A stretch of DNA of 64,000 nucleotides from Henckelia pumila (GCF_033568475.1 NC_133121.1:136246375-136310374), one strand, 5' to 3'; counted from the first letter of the stretch, positions 11,641 through 24,607 are shown. A program made the numbers and translations. The notes: a model not told the origin generated them from the letters alone.

Positions 11641-13540
11641 TCTATTAATCAAATCAAATCTTATATTAACTATATTATAGAGTTATCATGTATATTTGGA
11701 TTTGCCTTAAACATCCTCCCATCTTATCAAACCAACCACATGGTTAACTATATTATACTAGCATTTTTCTTTTTATTTATTCTCTCCTACCAATACTATT
11801 TCAAAATTTAATAACTTATATTTTAAAAATTTTAAAAAACAATTCATTCTTTAATTTTTATAGATCACACATTGTGCATACCACAATGCACCGATAAAAT
11901 TATTATTTATATCGTTTAAATATTTATTGGTGCTCACGCATAAAAAAAAATGAATGATGGATTTGTAAACGTCACAACCACGATACTTACCTGACCTATA
12001 GTAGAAAATAAAGAACGATGAGATTATTACCATTGACCTTTTGGTATTTTTCTCATAAAATTCCCAAAAGAGAGAGAAATAAAATCATAAGCATTGATCG
12101 GGGACTCGGACCAAAACTAATCCAAAGTCCATACATCAAATTTTAAGAAAAAATATACAAAAACAAAAACAAAAAACAACCAAATGTAATTTCGATCCTT
12201 TTCCTTACTCCTAAGACTGGAAATTTTTATTTCAGCACTTGCACTTATGTATGTATTAATGTATATACGTATATTTGTCTGTATATTTTTTTTTGTCTGT
12301 ATATTGCTTAGGAATATTTGTGCGTATAGGATGGGTCCAAGGCCCAACAAGAAGAATGTCACGTATATAATTAGAATTTGGAAGAGCATATAATAATTGA
12401 TCTCTGAATTAATTATTAAGAATAAAGATACTACAACTTGGCATGAATCACGAGTCAATCAGGCACGGGTGATCACGAAACTGCCATGATATATTAAATT
12501 CATTTCCGACGTCAGCAATGTGGTGGTGTGACAAAAAGCTTCCGCAAGTAACATGTGCATTGCATGCATGTATTTTATTTACAGAAACAAGACTTCCATT
12601 TGTAAAAATATTGTTAATTACTTAATTATTGTAATATCATGAATAGATATTTATCGAAGATAAAATCTCTAAACTTGTGAATATGTCTGTATTTTATGCA
12701 TTCTACAATTACTTCCTTTAACGTATTAAAAAAAATAAAATGTCAAATACATGAAGTTCTGGAGAGACGAACGTATATATAATCGAAAACTCGTACATCT
12801 TATATTTTTTTAATTGAAATGTGATGAATAACTGCACAAGATATTAGATATGGTCAGGTCAACTAATTAGAGGGATTTGTAAGCTTATTATTTTCCCTCA
12901 TTTTCTAGTCTACTAGCATTTGTTCACAAAAAAGAACTTCATTCTTGGCACAAAATCTATAAATTTACTGAAGAGTTAACCAGCAAGACCGCCTAGCGTA
13001 GTTGCATCAACACTCATGTATTGTCTTACATTGCAGGTGCCTGGAATTATCACAAGTCACAGAATTGATATTAAAACCACACAAATCCCAATCAATCTGA
13101 TGCCAAAATAATGAAACTAACCAAACCTCATCAACCCACTGGTGGCGGATCCAGAAAACCCGGGGAATCGCTTAATGTACTTGAAGGAGGGGAGGGGGGA
13201 AGGATGCAGAATTTTAGAAAAAAATTGCATAAAATTTCGATATTTTTCATGTGATATGAACTCCCACCCCAACTGCTTGATCAACCCCCACACAAAATCA
13301 ATGCCTTCATAGAATGATAACAAAGACGTACCACTCAGAACAGAGTGAACAAGAATTTCAGAGAATTGTGAATAATCTGAACACGATGGAAATCAAATGA
13401 TGCTGTTACATTACATATATATCCCAATTGTCGACCATTTCAACATCAAATAGCTGTATTCAAACTGTAAATCACAGAATATCATGTAGAATATCTACCC
13501 CACTGATATGTACAGAGGAAAAACAATTCACCGACCTTAC
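11641..13540. other. Intergenic DNA downstream of the 13.6-kb gene
   Basis: AT-rich, with no gene I can support. Open frames at 11851-12033, 12117-12458 and 13117-13323 (minus) are hydrophobic or low-complexity translations of AT-rich DNA. The last ~100 bases before 13664 are probably 3' untranslated sequence of the next gene. Confidence 0.4.
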
Positions 13541-13663
13541 CCAGAACTGATCATTCTTGGCGGCTTATAATGTATACCAGCGGGAATCATCTGGCAAACC
13601 ATACTGATAATAGCGTTTGGTGCACTACTTTCTATAATTCTTTCTTTACTCGAAGGTTCTTTT

Positions 13664-16600
13664 TCAAGATTTCTTGGTTGCATCACCCCTCACTGAATGC
13701 AAAAAATTAACCACATTAAAAAGGTTCACAATTGAAAGAAGAAATGCATACATATATGTGTGTCTGCGTGCTCGTGTCTATGTTGCGGAACCTTAGTATG
13801 TCAAATTGATAAACTAACCTGCTGTGGAAGAGCATGATTCTTCACTGTGCATGAAAAAATGAAATTTAAATGAGTTTCACGGGAATAAAATGGAAAAAAA
13901 TTGATATGCTAAACAGGAATGAGAAATGGTAAACCTCATCCGACTCATCTCTCTTGTGTCTTCACTCGCAAAGCAGGTAGAGTTATCTTTATCCTCATCA
14001 TCAATTCTGATAGTAGTGAACCTGCCATTATGCAGAACCAAACTCTTAGAGAGCACAATTTTAACTTTAAAATTCTTCAGATAATTTGAATCTCACCTTG
14101 AATCTGAAATTTTGAAATCAGGATATTCTTCCAGTATATTGTACTTTGGATATGGACTAAGTGTATCTGATAAAATGAAAAAAAGCGAACATAAATTTTT
14201 TAAATGAACTTCGAATGGGAAAAGAAGCAGCAATATATGGTGTCCAGAATCTATCATTCTTACTGGAGAAGCTGATGAACTTGAAATGGGAAAAGAAGCA
14301 TGAATTTTTAAAGAAAACAATAGACGAAACTACGCTCTTGAACTTGAGGAAAAATTTGAAGGAAGTTGAAAATGCTAGAAGGTTGAGTCGGAAATCTAAT
14401 TTCTGAAGGATTGCTGCAGGAATGAGAAAACTGAAACTTAGGATAAAAAATTTAAAAAATTTATTCTAGCAATTGGTGGTTAAATATGTTGATTGTTTCC
14501 CTACAGCAGCCTAAGTCAGTATATCAATTTTGCCCTAGAGGCTAGAACAATGTTTAGGCTTAGTAATACTGAAGATGGCATGCAACTATTTTACCACACC
14601 AAAGCATACAGAGAACCTTCTTTTTTCCCATAATCAGAGTTCTTTGTGCCATGTGATTATGAACTCACATTGATGTTGTACCATAGATCTACAAATAATG
14701 CAGAAAACTGAAGAGAATTCATGCAAAATTTAATGAATCCTGTACTTTGATTGGTAAAATATCGAAAAGAAAAATTACCAGCCACATCAAAACTTTCATT
14801 TTGTTTGGTACTGAACCTGTAGTCACAAGAGATCTATCAGTAAAACACGTGAGAAGATTGGAGAAAATATTTAATATGAGGGGCAAACCTTTTATTCTGT
14901 AGATTCCAGTCTTCAAAGTTGAAATCTTTTTTCCAATGATTTTCCATATTGAAATGATCATTAAACCCAACATCACTAGGATCTGCCCGAGTATTGCTAA
15001 AAGATTCATACTCTCCCAAGTCCCCAACATCGGCATCTAAGAAGCTTGGACCTAAAGAATGGCAAAAGAACAAATGATCGCAGTGCTATCATTTTGATAT
15101 AGTAAATCAGTAAACAGAAATTGGCTTGGCCAATACAATATGATATGTACCAACTTCTTCGCATATAGAATAAAATATTACATGGCATTGGTGAAACATC
15201 AGTCATTAAGCAACCTAAAGGACCAACTCAAGAAAGTAATTCCAGGAAAAAAGAAATCTGATGCCCAAATTTTCCATGATAAGTACTAGTAGCAACAAAA
15301 ATGTCATGATGATGCCTTTCTTATGAGGCGGGATGTCATTAATAACCCCTTAAAAAATTACAAGTTAAAGGTGGGTGCTAGCTAGTTCACCAGTAACAAT
15401 TGATTTGAAAGAGCATGTTTCAAATAACAAAGGCTACATGTTTAAATTAGAGTCAAAGAAGATTAGCACTTATATACACGGTATGCTGGTAAAAAAATTT
15501 CATAGGTGTTCCGAAAGCATCGGACTATCAAATCACAGAGCGACAAACAGATTCAACTTCCTCTCGAGATGTTTGATAGAGTCCACCAAAAATGAACCAT
15601 GGACCCAAATACTACACCCTTTTGGCGAAATGAACTTTTAGATTCTTTTGATCGCGAAAATTAGACCAGATGATGCATACTCAACAATTCCTCGTATATC
15701 ACTTCAAATCATAAATTAAAACAAAGAAAAATAGGCTATAAATGAAGAGGTATATCGAACAACAAACACTACCATTCCAAATGATTCTGCCATTCTCTCG
15801 GCCGTTGCAGAAGAGCTCATCCTTGCTAAAAACACCGGGCGAATCACTTCCATTCCTATAGAATGGAGAGGACTTTCTAAAATTTACGAATTTTGGGTTT
15901 GGATCACCAATTATATTCACCTCATCTGTTGAGCAGAAAGGGTATTTTCTAGAGCTGGCATAAGGTGAAAATTCAGAATCTTGCATCATGACGCCCTGTA
16001 GTTTTGTCCATTTGATGTATTAGTCTGAAAGTGTGATAAATATACCCAGAAATACTGGGGTTAAAATAACTTGGCAGGTAACATGTAGATGTCCGCAACT
16101 GCAAATAATGGATAAACCAATAACAAAATACAAAGGTATTAAACCACATTCACCTAAGGAGTGATTCTCCTAAGTGGCAGTTAAGGACGCCTGAATGATT
16201 GGAAATAATAAAACATTGGTCTAGTAGTAAATTTCGCTGATTACCACTTAGGTAGTGATTGAGATTGCTTAAAGAAAATTCGCTGATTACCACTTAGGTA
16301 GTGATTGAGATTGCTTAAAGAAAATGCTTTTGACCTTCTCCTTCCAAAGCACTTTTTTAAAGCAATCTCAAACACTAGAAATTTTGTGGAGAAAAATGTC
16401 AAAAGCACGTTTTTTAAGCAATCTCAAACACTACCTTAGATCATTTCTAACAAGATAATTTAGACAAGTGCTTTTAAATAATTAAACAAAATTTAAATTG
16501 TTGGTTTGCTTTACAATCAGAATTTTTTGGCTACCATCCTTGACTTTTTCCTGCATAGCTGAAGATATAGAATTTTAACCGACAGTATCATCAAGTACTT

Positions 16601-19495
16601 ACCAGGCACTCCAATTAATACACGCTGGTAAACACATGTTGAGCACCTTAGCAGGTGAAGGTTAAATAATGCAAGTAGAAAACGTATCAATAAATTTTCT
16701 GGGCATACTAAATAGCTTAGAATAAGAATGCAACCCTGCACAAAAGATTATACCTGGGACCTATAGGCACGTCTTGGTATTAAGCCCAGAATCATTTATA
16801 GGGCTGAAAATCAGATATATAAATGCTCACCATTTGGAACCCAAGGTCGTCAAAACCATAATCCATGTATTTGGATGCTGTAGGTTGTTTCCAGGATTTC
16901 TTCGTTGAAGAATAACCCTTTAAAAAGAATCTGTAAAATTGAGCAAAAAGTAAGTGGGTACTAATCAAATGGACATTTAATATCGGCAAGAAATTATTAT
17001 AAGAAACTTTAAGGGCCAGTATATGATTACAAAGTGAAATTCAAGATCTTCTTAAACAACTGTGTGCAGTTAGACTGTTTATTACCACAAAGTTCACGTA
17101 CAGAAGATTCTAGAATGAGAAGTACCAAACAGACGCTTCTTAAGTAGCGTCCGGTGCACGAATCATGTCAGTTGAGAGATACGAGAATGAAAATAAAAAA
17201 TCCATAGCCAAATTCTGTATGTATTGCTAGAAATCTCAGGATTTAGATCTACAGAAACCATGGCTAGAAGATCAATTCTAGACTTGACCGAATTTTCGTA
17301 AAGTATGCCCTGTTATATGACCTCTTCCATCAGCAATTTCACGATATTACCTCCTAGGTGTCTTTGGTGACTGAACTGGAGTTTCTGCTTCCACTTTCCC
17401 TAAACCTGAAATGAACATGAGATGCGTAGTTATTAATTCATGCTAAATTTACAAGGCTGGCTAATAATTCAAATGATCATATAATTTTCATAGAAAAAAG
17501 AGTTTCTTCAAAGTTTGGAATTACGAATGAGAGTTTATCTGCGATAACAAACAAAACCACTGTAAGGTAAAGCTCTGAAGTTTTAGAGAATGATTTCTCT
17601 AGTGAGTAGACAAGGGACTATAAAGCAAAAATGACAAAATGATACAAAATATTTTATCATGAGAGTTGAAGGACATATAGCGTAACAAAATTTTCAGACA
17701 GCACAATACAAAAATTTTATAGCATTTTCAATTGATGAACAAGAATTGTATCTTCACTAAATTATAGAAGCAAACCTTCAACTGAAAATGCAACATGAGC
17801 TTCCTGCACATGCACTGAAGTTTCCTCCGCGTTGCTGCTTGCTCTGCCATCACCAAGCAAATCCATAACTGACATCTCTGGGAACATTGAACAAAGATGA
17901 AATTTAAATTCCAGCCGAGTTTCACAAACAAAATTTTGTTGTAAAATCTCAATCGTCAATACTGCTGCAAACGAAGCATCGATGATAATGGCATGGACAA
18001 CCATCACTCCTAAGAATGATTCCCCGGCAAATAAGTGACTTTCATTTGGCAGCCAGGGAACAACATATATTCTTTGCAAACAGTAAGGTAACTAACACAG
18101 ATCAATCGATGCTCACGCTGTGCAGATGACAACATGGAATGATCAAATTTGTTGCCATTCCCAACAAAATGGTCATTTGGATCAGTCAAACGAACCAGAA
18201 CCCTGTGAATCATTGGGTGTTAATTCCGTCTAAATAAGACGTTTTTTCTTTAAAGAATAGATTGGAAACAGAAAACACGATAAAGCACAGAATCCACAGA
18301 AGTGTTGACTACCAACAAAATTTAGTAAACAAGTCATTGCTGTGGTGACATAATTTAATAGATGTACAAATTATTAAAATTGAAATAAATTCATTAACAA
18401 ATTCCAAAGTCTGTATACGATTTACATTTGACCGCACTCACTTCTTTGAATTTCCACTATCTGGGTGGTGGCTAGTTGATGTTCCTGAGGCTGAACAATA
18501 GAGAATGATGCTTACTCAAAAAAAGAGTATTGATAAACAATAAAGTATTTGACCTAGTCAGACGAAAAGAAAAAAATGAATTAGAATAAGAAGCATACTT
18601 TCTTCTTTTGGTTCAGATTGATTTACCACAGTGTCTCTACCAGTGTGACTAGATGGGGACTGGTAGGCATATTGATGATGGAATGCGAAACCATCATCAT
18701 GATTTGAGCTATCTCTTGCTTTTGAAGTATGGAAAGAAATATTTAAAATATATTAGAGAAAAGATAAGGTCAAAAAGTAAGAAACCTTCGAAATTTGAAC
18801 AATAAATGCATCATCAAATATGGGTGCATGGACTACAAAGTCATGAACCAATATGTCGATCTAATTTTATCAGTTGTACAGCTTATGAAATTCGATGATG
18901 TTTAAGCAAGTCAGTTTGCTTATGCATCTCAATCAACTCAGTAAAAATCCATGAAAATAGTGAAGATAAATTTACAAGTTGTAGGAGATAAATTAACTCA
19001 ACTAATCACTGACTTATGTGACAAATAAATATGATTCACACCCCTACTGGTCCTCAGCAACATAAAAGAATGAAAATCTCTGAACATCTTGAACGTAAAA
19101 GCACAAAAGTCATGCAAATTACCGTTCAAGCTACTGGTCTCGTGCTTTTGAGCTATAGACGATACATTTACCAAACTAAGTATGTCTAGTGATCTACTAT
19201 TTTCACAATTTTGACTGCACGAAGGTTTTCCATCGACATAGCCTTCTGATCCTGCCGCTTGCTGTTGTCGTTTCCTTTGTTCAAAATACTGTCTTTGCCT
19301 ACATTGTTTAACTCAAGATCAATTAAGGACAAAGTATACTCACTCCAGCTCCACATGGAAAGTACTGATAATTTCAATTGCTGAACGATCAGCATGAAGA
19401 AAGGTCAAGATGATACGATAATGCTGTAGAGAAAGTTTGCACCTTTTATGGGTTGAATTTCTCGACTGCATTTTTTCATCACGAGTCACCGGCAT
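13664..19495 (-). CDS. Uncharacterised plant protein, 15 exons, ~458 aa
   Basis: I do not recognise this gene by name. Exons in continuous phase, all GT-AG: 19443-19495, 19123-19298, 18599-18718, 18442-18490, 18117-18202, 17776-17877, 17351-17405, 16831-16930, 15773-15995, 14889-15051, 14779-14816, 14097-14166, 13935-14021, 13819-13844, 13664-13692. ATG at 19495 is preceded in frame by a stop; an internal ATG at 19471 is an alternative start. The protein opens with a basic, Gln-rich stretch (THKRQRQYFEQRKRQQQ), then a segment with MSVMDLLGD and VQEAHVAFSVEG, then acidic/aromatic segments such as SFLDADVGDLGEYESF. It has no membrane segment, signal peptide or catalytic motif. From memory these short motifs recur in unnamed plant proteins with similar intron phases, which supports a real nuclear-type gene. 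The last exon ends after only nine codons (VRGDATKKS); a GAG|GGG acceptor there would instead read ~50 more codons, so the C-terminus is uncertain. Confidence 0.72.
16233..16324. repeat. 46-bp tandem duplication in an intron
   Basis: Two adjacent copies (16233-16278 and 16279-16324) of a 46-bp unit starting TTCGCTGATTACCACTTAGG. The second copy overlaps the left arm of the inverted repeat listed next. It lies in the intron between exons 15773-15995 and 16831-16930. Confidence 0.8.
16251..16432. mobile_element. Intronic MITE (hAT-like look)
   Basis: Inverted arms TAGTG-TTGAGATTGCTT and AAGCAATCTCAAACACTA enclose ~130 bp whose inner parts also pair (GCTTTTGAC / GTCAAAAGC). The left arm has been duplicated by the 46-bp tandem event. 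I could not define a target duplication, so the class is tentative. Confidence 0.5.
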
Positions 19496-20182
19496 GAAAA
19501 CAAAATGCTAATGTTAAACAACCAATGAAACAAACTATGAAACTGAAGTTGCAACATAATGCAAGGATTGCATGATTGCATCAATTTTTATCATGTAACT
19601 GAGTAACAGGAAAAAAAAGGTATAGCACATGAGAACTAAGACGTCTATTATAATTTTATCATTATAAAATTATGCAAGTGCTGCATTGCAATGAAAAGAT
19701 TTATCCCTAAGTGCCTCTTAGAGGATACAGAACATGCATGCTGGCTAGACTAAGCTAACCAGTATTGATAGAGCTTAAACTGTCACGTTGGACAAAGCTT
19801 CGATGAACAAAAGTTGGATCTAGTAAGACTGTAAGAGCAACCTATAAGCAGGGCCGCCTCCATTGGCTGACCTTCATACTCTATGTGCATTTGTTATAAG
19901 ATAAATCCTTGATTTGATGGTCATTTTGACATTATGAACATATGAATATATGGCATCAGTTATTGCAGTGTTTTCAGTCATTTATCCAACTAAACATGAA
20001 GTACGATTACCAAATAAGAAAATATCTCAAACAAAGTACTTATAAACCTTGTATGAATGGTTGTTTCTCAACTAAATAGGCGTAATGCCTTTTTTTTTTA
20101 ATAAAAAATAAAATTTGTGCAAAGCTAGGAGTTCCCAAAATAGTGAGGTAAAACGGAAAGAAGTCAGCTGATGAAAACTTAC

Positions 20183-20780
20183 TGTTGCCACTTTCCGCCT
20201 TGATCCACCCATCCATTGTAACATGGTGTACAGTATACTCAGACTCAACTAAGACACAGAAGGATTGAAGAGAAAAAATAATCAGAAATGCAGATCATCG
20301 TAATAGAAACATAATGTCGTAAAACATCAATCTGGTGAGGTAACAGCTGACCTTACCTGCGTCTAGGGATTCAGATATGATTTTGTTCAAAAGAAATCTA
20401 ACCGACAAATCTATAGATGTAACACAGAGAAACAAAATCGGGATTTTAGAATCTAAGCAGAATCATACAACGGTCTGTTAATCAAAACGCCAACTCATCT
20501 ACATAATACCTAATCACTATTCAGAATCAGAAAATTCATCACTCAAATCGGTAACACGAAAAGCCTAAAAGGATCGTGACAGTGTAAATGGAAAGAGGCA
20601 ATCAGAAAGAGCAAAAACTTTTGAAATTACTACCTCTGATCCGAGATTAGACGGAAAACGGAGATGGATTGCGCGGAGTTGAAAGGAATTCGATTTTCCC
20701 CCGACCGCCCGTAGTGATTGACGGCTTGAGTGTAGTGCAAGGAAGCAAAAGAAATAGCGGGAGTCCGGAGTTTTATATAG
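20183..20780 (-). promoter_or_regulatory. 5' leader and TATA box of the 13.6-kb gene
   Basis: A minus-strand TATA-type box CTATATAAAA sits at 20771-20780. Leader exons appear to lie at ~20640-20750, ~20360 and ~20190-20250, separated by sequences with GTAAGT-like donors. The last one reads MDGWIKAESGN before its donor, but it cannot join the next exon in frame with the downstream coding sequence, so I treat it as untranslated. Leader exon limits are approximate. Confidence 0.5.
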
Positions 20781-20839
20781 CAATGCTGACAAATAAGCAC
20801 ATTGTTTCATTTGAGTTTAATAAAATAATAAAAAAAAAG

Positions 20840-21012
20840 GTAAAACTTTTGTGTGACGATTTCATCCGTAAAACGAGTCAATTATATCCATATTTATAAT
20901 AATAAGTAATACTTTTGACATAAATTGTAATACTTTTTAATGAATAACCCATATAAAAGATCCGTCTCATAAATATGACCCTTGAAACCGTCTCATAAAA
21001 ATTTTTACCAAA
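20840..21012. repeat. GTGAGAC-family MITE, copy 2
   Basis: A diverged copy: ends near CTTTTGTGTGACG and CCGTCTCATAAA, with internal AGTAATACTTTTGACATAA and GATCCGTCTCATAAA blocks shared with the other copies. It lies just upstream of the TATA box of the neighbouring minus-strand gene. Confidence 0.55.
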
Positions 21013-21277
21013 AAAAACATTATAAGTTCAAAAAACAACCCACCCTATTTTATGGCCAAGTGTATGATATGTTATTGTGTACTTTTTTTTTATCAAATGA
21101 TCTTTCATAGGATTATTGTAAAAAAAATAAAAATACATGAGGGTAACTCGTCCGATCTATATGTTAATATACGACAAATCCTATTTCATTGTAATATTTT
21201 ATCTAGATTTTAGGAAAGCACGAGAAGTCATCCATCTTACTCATGTCTAACTCAATAAACAAGACATTCATATGAAT

Positions 21278-21428
21278 GACCCTACAGAAGGGTATATTAC
21301 ACCCTCTGCAAATTGGATGACCCGCATTGGCCAAAACACAATTTTCATCCGGGACCCACATGAAAATTATGGGCCCCAGATGAAAATTGGCCAATTTGAG
21401 CCATCCAAATAAATACCTCTGTAGGGTC
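21278..21428. repeat. Palindromic element, possible MITE
   Basis: Arms GACCCTACAGA and TCTGTAGGGTC, with further inverted blocks inside (CAAATTGGATG / CATCCAAAT-like, and GGCCAA / TTGGCC). About 151 bp, non-coding. No target duplication seen, so it may be an old insertion or simply a palindrome. Confidence 0.4.
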
Positions 21429-21931
21429 GAAGGACCCCATATGAGATCATATTATATAAAAACAAACGATGTGTGTTTTTAAATTTACAAGTTCATATGA
21501 TGGGAGTAACACCAGGGTCATTGGTCCCTATAGGCTATAGATTGGAATGTTTTTTTTATTTAATTACTATTTTTTATTATGAAGATGTTCGAAACTAGCT
21601 AGGAGGGAAAACATGTATACATATATATATATAGCTTTATTATTTGAAACTAGCTAGTATAGCTTCATTTTCACTAATGGCAAAGGATACAGACTGGATC
21701 AGATGGAGATAATTCATGGATATAAAAATACACATGCATGTATTATATTTCATGATATAAATGAATGCATGTCTTATTTGCGACAATTAATATCAATAAC
21801 GATGCATGAAGTTGAAATCATGAAATCACACATGCACGAGGACATACCATGCCCAATAGAAGAACATGCACATATTTGCTTATTATTATTATTATTATAT
21901 ATTTTCATCAACACAAACACAAAGACACCGA

Positions 21932-23643
21932 TCAGTACTTTTCAGATAAAGATCTCGGCTTCAGCACAATGGTGTGGCGGTTGAGGATGCGGGTAGCGAA
22001 TTGTCCGTTATTCTCGGTCATATCGAGCTCGGATCGTCCCGGCGGCGGCGAAAGCTCGAAGTTTTGGACCAACCTCCCCAAGGTGATCCCGATAGCAGCC
22101 AGGGCCATGAAGATTCCGGGGCAACTCCTCCTGCCAACCCCGAAAGGTATGTATTTCACGTCGTTGCCATTGGCTTCCACCTTACACTCTTCTTCCAAGA
22201 ATCTCTCGGGCCTGAATTCTTCGGGCTTCTTCCAGTGTGCGGGATCGTTCGCCAGCCACCAGGCGTTGACGAAGATCCGGCTTCCTCCCGGGATGGTGAA
22301 GCCCTTGAGATCAACATCCTCCAGGTTCAGGTGTGGGACCAAACAGGGGACCACCATTCTTCTTCGAAGAGTCTCCTTTGTTACTGCCTGGAGATATGGG
22401 AGCTTGTGGATATCGGGCTCGGTCACCTGCGCGTCAGGCCCGAGCACGGCGTCCATCTCAGCCCGGAGTTTGCTTTGAATCACAGGGTTGTTCACCAGCT
22501 CTCCCACCGCCCACTCTATTGCCCATATGGTTGTCTCGATTGCTGCTCCAATATCGCCAAATTAATTAAAATCTATATATATATATAAAAAAAAGTTTGA
22601 AGAATTTTAGACGTACGTACGTACCAGCAACATTCATGTTCTCTACAATGTATAGAACATTATCCTCATTTATCTCTCCCATATCCTTGGCTTCAAGAAT
22701 GTGATCGATTCCACACTTGCCACCTTTGTAATTCTCTGTTTTTCTCGTGCTTACATTTTGTCTGTTACAATTTTCGAACCAAAACAAAAGAAGAAGAAAT
22801 ATGAACATCTTGCGTACGTAAACTAGAAATAGATCGACGACGTAAACTAACTTACAGCTTCCTCTGATCGACAAAAAAATCCTTGTACAGCTTCAACCTC
22901 CTCTTTGTAACCTCTTGGCAAATGTTCAAGTAACCTCTCAAGAAAGGCCTCAAAATGGGGACAAAATCACCAAAATTGTACTCAAGACTCTGCCCCAACC
23001 TACTCCTCTCCGCGTTCACCGTCTTAACCTTAAGATACAGAGGATCTTCGACGCCGGCGAACCCTCTCCCAAACATGATCTTGTACACATTATTGTACAC
23101 CATCAACTCTATCCTATCCCTCAGAACAATCCCTTCCGTGGCCGCCGCGGGGTTCTTCCTCACATCCTCCACAACAGCGGCCGCCTCCGCCTCCCACTCG
23201 AGGCGGTTCTGCTGCACCACCTTGTTGGTGAAGAAGGGTACGGTGACGATCCTCCTCATCTTCCTCCAGTGATCCCCGTACTCGGTGAAGATCATGTCTT
23301 GGCCTTTGCCAGTGAAGATGTCGAAGACGATGTTCCTGGAGCGGGATCCGAACTCGACTCCTTTGGTGAGCAGGACTTCTTTGGCCAGCTCTTTGGAGGA
23401 GATCACGGCGATCTTCCTTTGGCCCATCCTGAGCAAGAAAACTTCGCCGAATCTGCGGGCATATCTGATCAAGTCATGGTGGTCTAGCTTGTTGCCGATT
23501 TGGAGCCAGCTTCCCACAATGGGGAAGGACAAGGGGCCTGGCGGGGACTTGAACCGCTTTCTCCGTAGTTTGGACACTAAAATGGCGAACGTTACTGAGA
23601 CAAGGAGACTCACCAGTGTTTTCTGGAACAGGGAAAGATCCAT
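21932..23643 (-). CDS. CYP73A: Divergent cinnamate 4-hydroxylase-like P450 (CYP73A paralogue)
   Basis: ER-anchored cytochrome P450 of the C4H family; canonical members hydroxylate trans-cinnamate to p-coumarate with electrons from CPR. Exons 22856-23643, 22625-22761 and 21932-22542 (phases 2 and 1, GT-AG) match the neighbouring C4H intron for intron and give ~511 aa. The N-terminus is a hydrophobic anchor, basic cluster LRRKRFK and proline hinge PPGP. I-helix VAAIETT, ETLR, FRPERF and heme loop [11 protein letters not shown] are all present, so a working P450 fold is expected. It departs from the canonical copy in the hinge, in I-helix flanks ([10 protein letters not shown]), in SRS5 ([13 protein letters not shown] against [13 protein letters not shown]) and in the C-terminal SRS6 area ([13 protein letters not shown]). 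The frame is unbroken and all key residues are kept, so this looks like a functional but altered enzyme. Substrate is unknown. Confidence 0.9.
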
Positions 23644-23718
23644 TTGCAGGGAAATTAACGTATGATTTTACAAGTAGCTAGTGCGTATACGTATTTTGCC
23701 ACAGACGATTCTTATCGC

Positions 23719-23726
23719 TATATATA
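23719..23726 (-). promoter_or_regulatory. TATA box of the divergent CYP73A gene
   Basis: TATATATA on the minus strand ~76-83 bases before the ATG at 23643, a normal plant spacing. I saw no clear AC/SMRE MYB element of the kind typical of lignin genes in the few hundred bases upstream. Confidence 0.6.
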
Positions 23727-24384
23727 GAATTATTTACCAGCAATCATGAACATTCTACGTAGGTAAGATAGTATTTGCGACCTCTAAAAATAACATGAGA
23801 ATCTCTCTTACTTAGATTCCGAACAGCATGGGTCATCGCGATTTGTTTTAATTATTCAAAATCAAATGCAATGCCAACTGATCAAATTTGGCAAGTAGGA
23901 CAATTGATACACTGAATCTGCAAGTTTGTGAGATTGAATTCAATGATCTTAATTTGTACGTATATTGTTTTTTATATGATATATATGTATTTTGGGGTAT
24001 ATCAAGAAAAAAATTATTTATATATATATTTCTAATAGTATGGCATCAATAGTACATTCAAGAGAATTAATGTAGGAGACAGTTTTTTTTTTAACAAAAA
24101 AAAGAAGAGAAGGTTATATGTGTTTTTTTTTAAATATTGGTAATCAACTACAGAAAAATATTAATAGATAGGGCGTTGGCATCAAAAGTCATGCAGTAAA
24201 GGAGAGCGACGTGACATAAGCCAGCATGAACTTGCATGTAAAACTGCCGGCTAATGTTTATATAATTGTGTTATGGGACTATGGGAGTATGCAAATATTC
24301 ATGAGGAGTAATTAATTAATGATTTATTTATATAAGTCTTTTCTTTAATTTGTTTGAACGCTAGTGTATATATATATATATATA
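23727..24384. other. Intergenic DNA upstream of the divergent CYP73A gene
   Basis: AT-rich promoter-distal sequence between the TATA box and the foldback element. No gene or RNA seen. Confidence 0.4.
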
Positions 24385-24536
24385 GAGTTCTTTTATGGTG
24401 CCCAACTCATATGCCCAACTCCATGCCCACCATGTACAATATGTGAGTTGACCAACACAATTGATGAGTTGACTTATCACATATTGTACATGGTGGGCAT
24501 GAAGTTGGGCATATAGAGTTGGGCACCATAAAAGAA

Positions 24537-24539
<3 letters not shown>
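24385..24539. mobile_element. Foldback MITE inside a TA microsatellite
   Basis: A 155-bp element with ~65-bp terminal inverted repeats starting GAGTTCTTTTATGGTGCCCA and ending in the complement; only ~25 bp separate the arms. It is flanked on both sides by TATATA, consistent with insertion into a (TA)n tract. The open frame at 24361-24723 runs through it and the repeat and is not a gene. Confidence 0.75.

Positions 24540-24602
<63 letters not shown>
24540..24602. repeat. (AT)n microsatellite
   Basis: About 63 bases of uninterrupted alternating A and T next to the foldback element. Confidence 0.95.

Positions 24603-24607
<5 letters not shown>

Noticed and set aside
20183-20250. MDGWIKAESGN exon as N-terminus of the 13.6-kb gene
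   Set aside because: Splicing it to the next exon gives an immediate stop, whereas the ATG at 19495 opens the frame cleanly; kept as 5' UTR.
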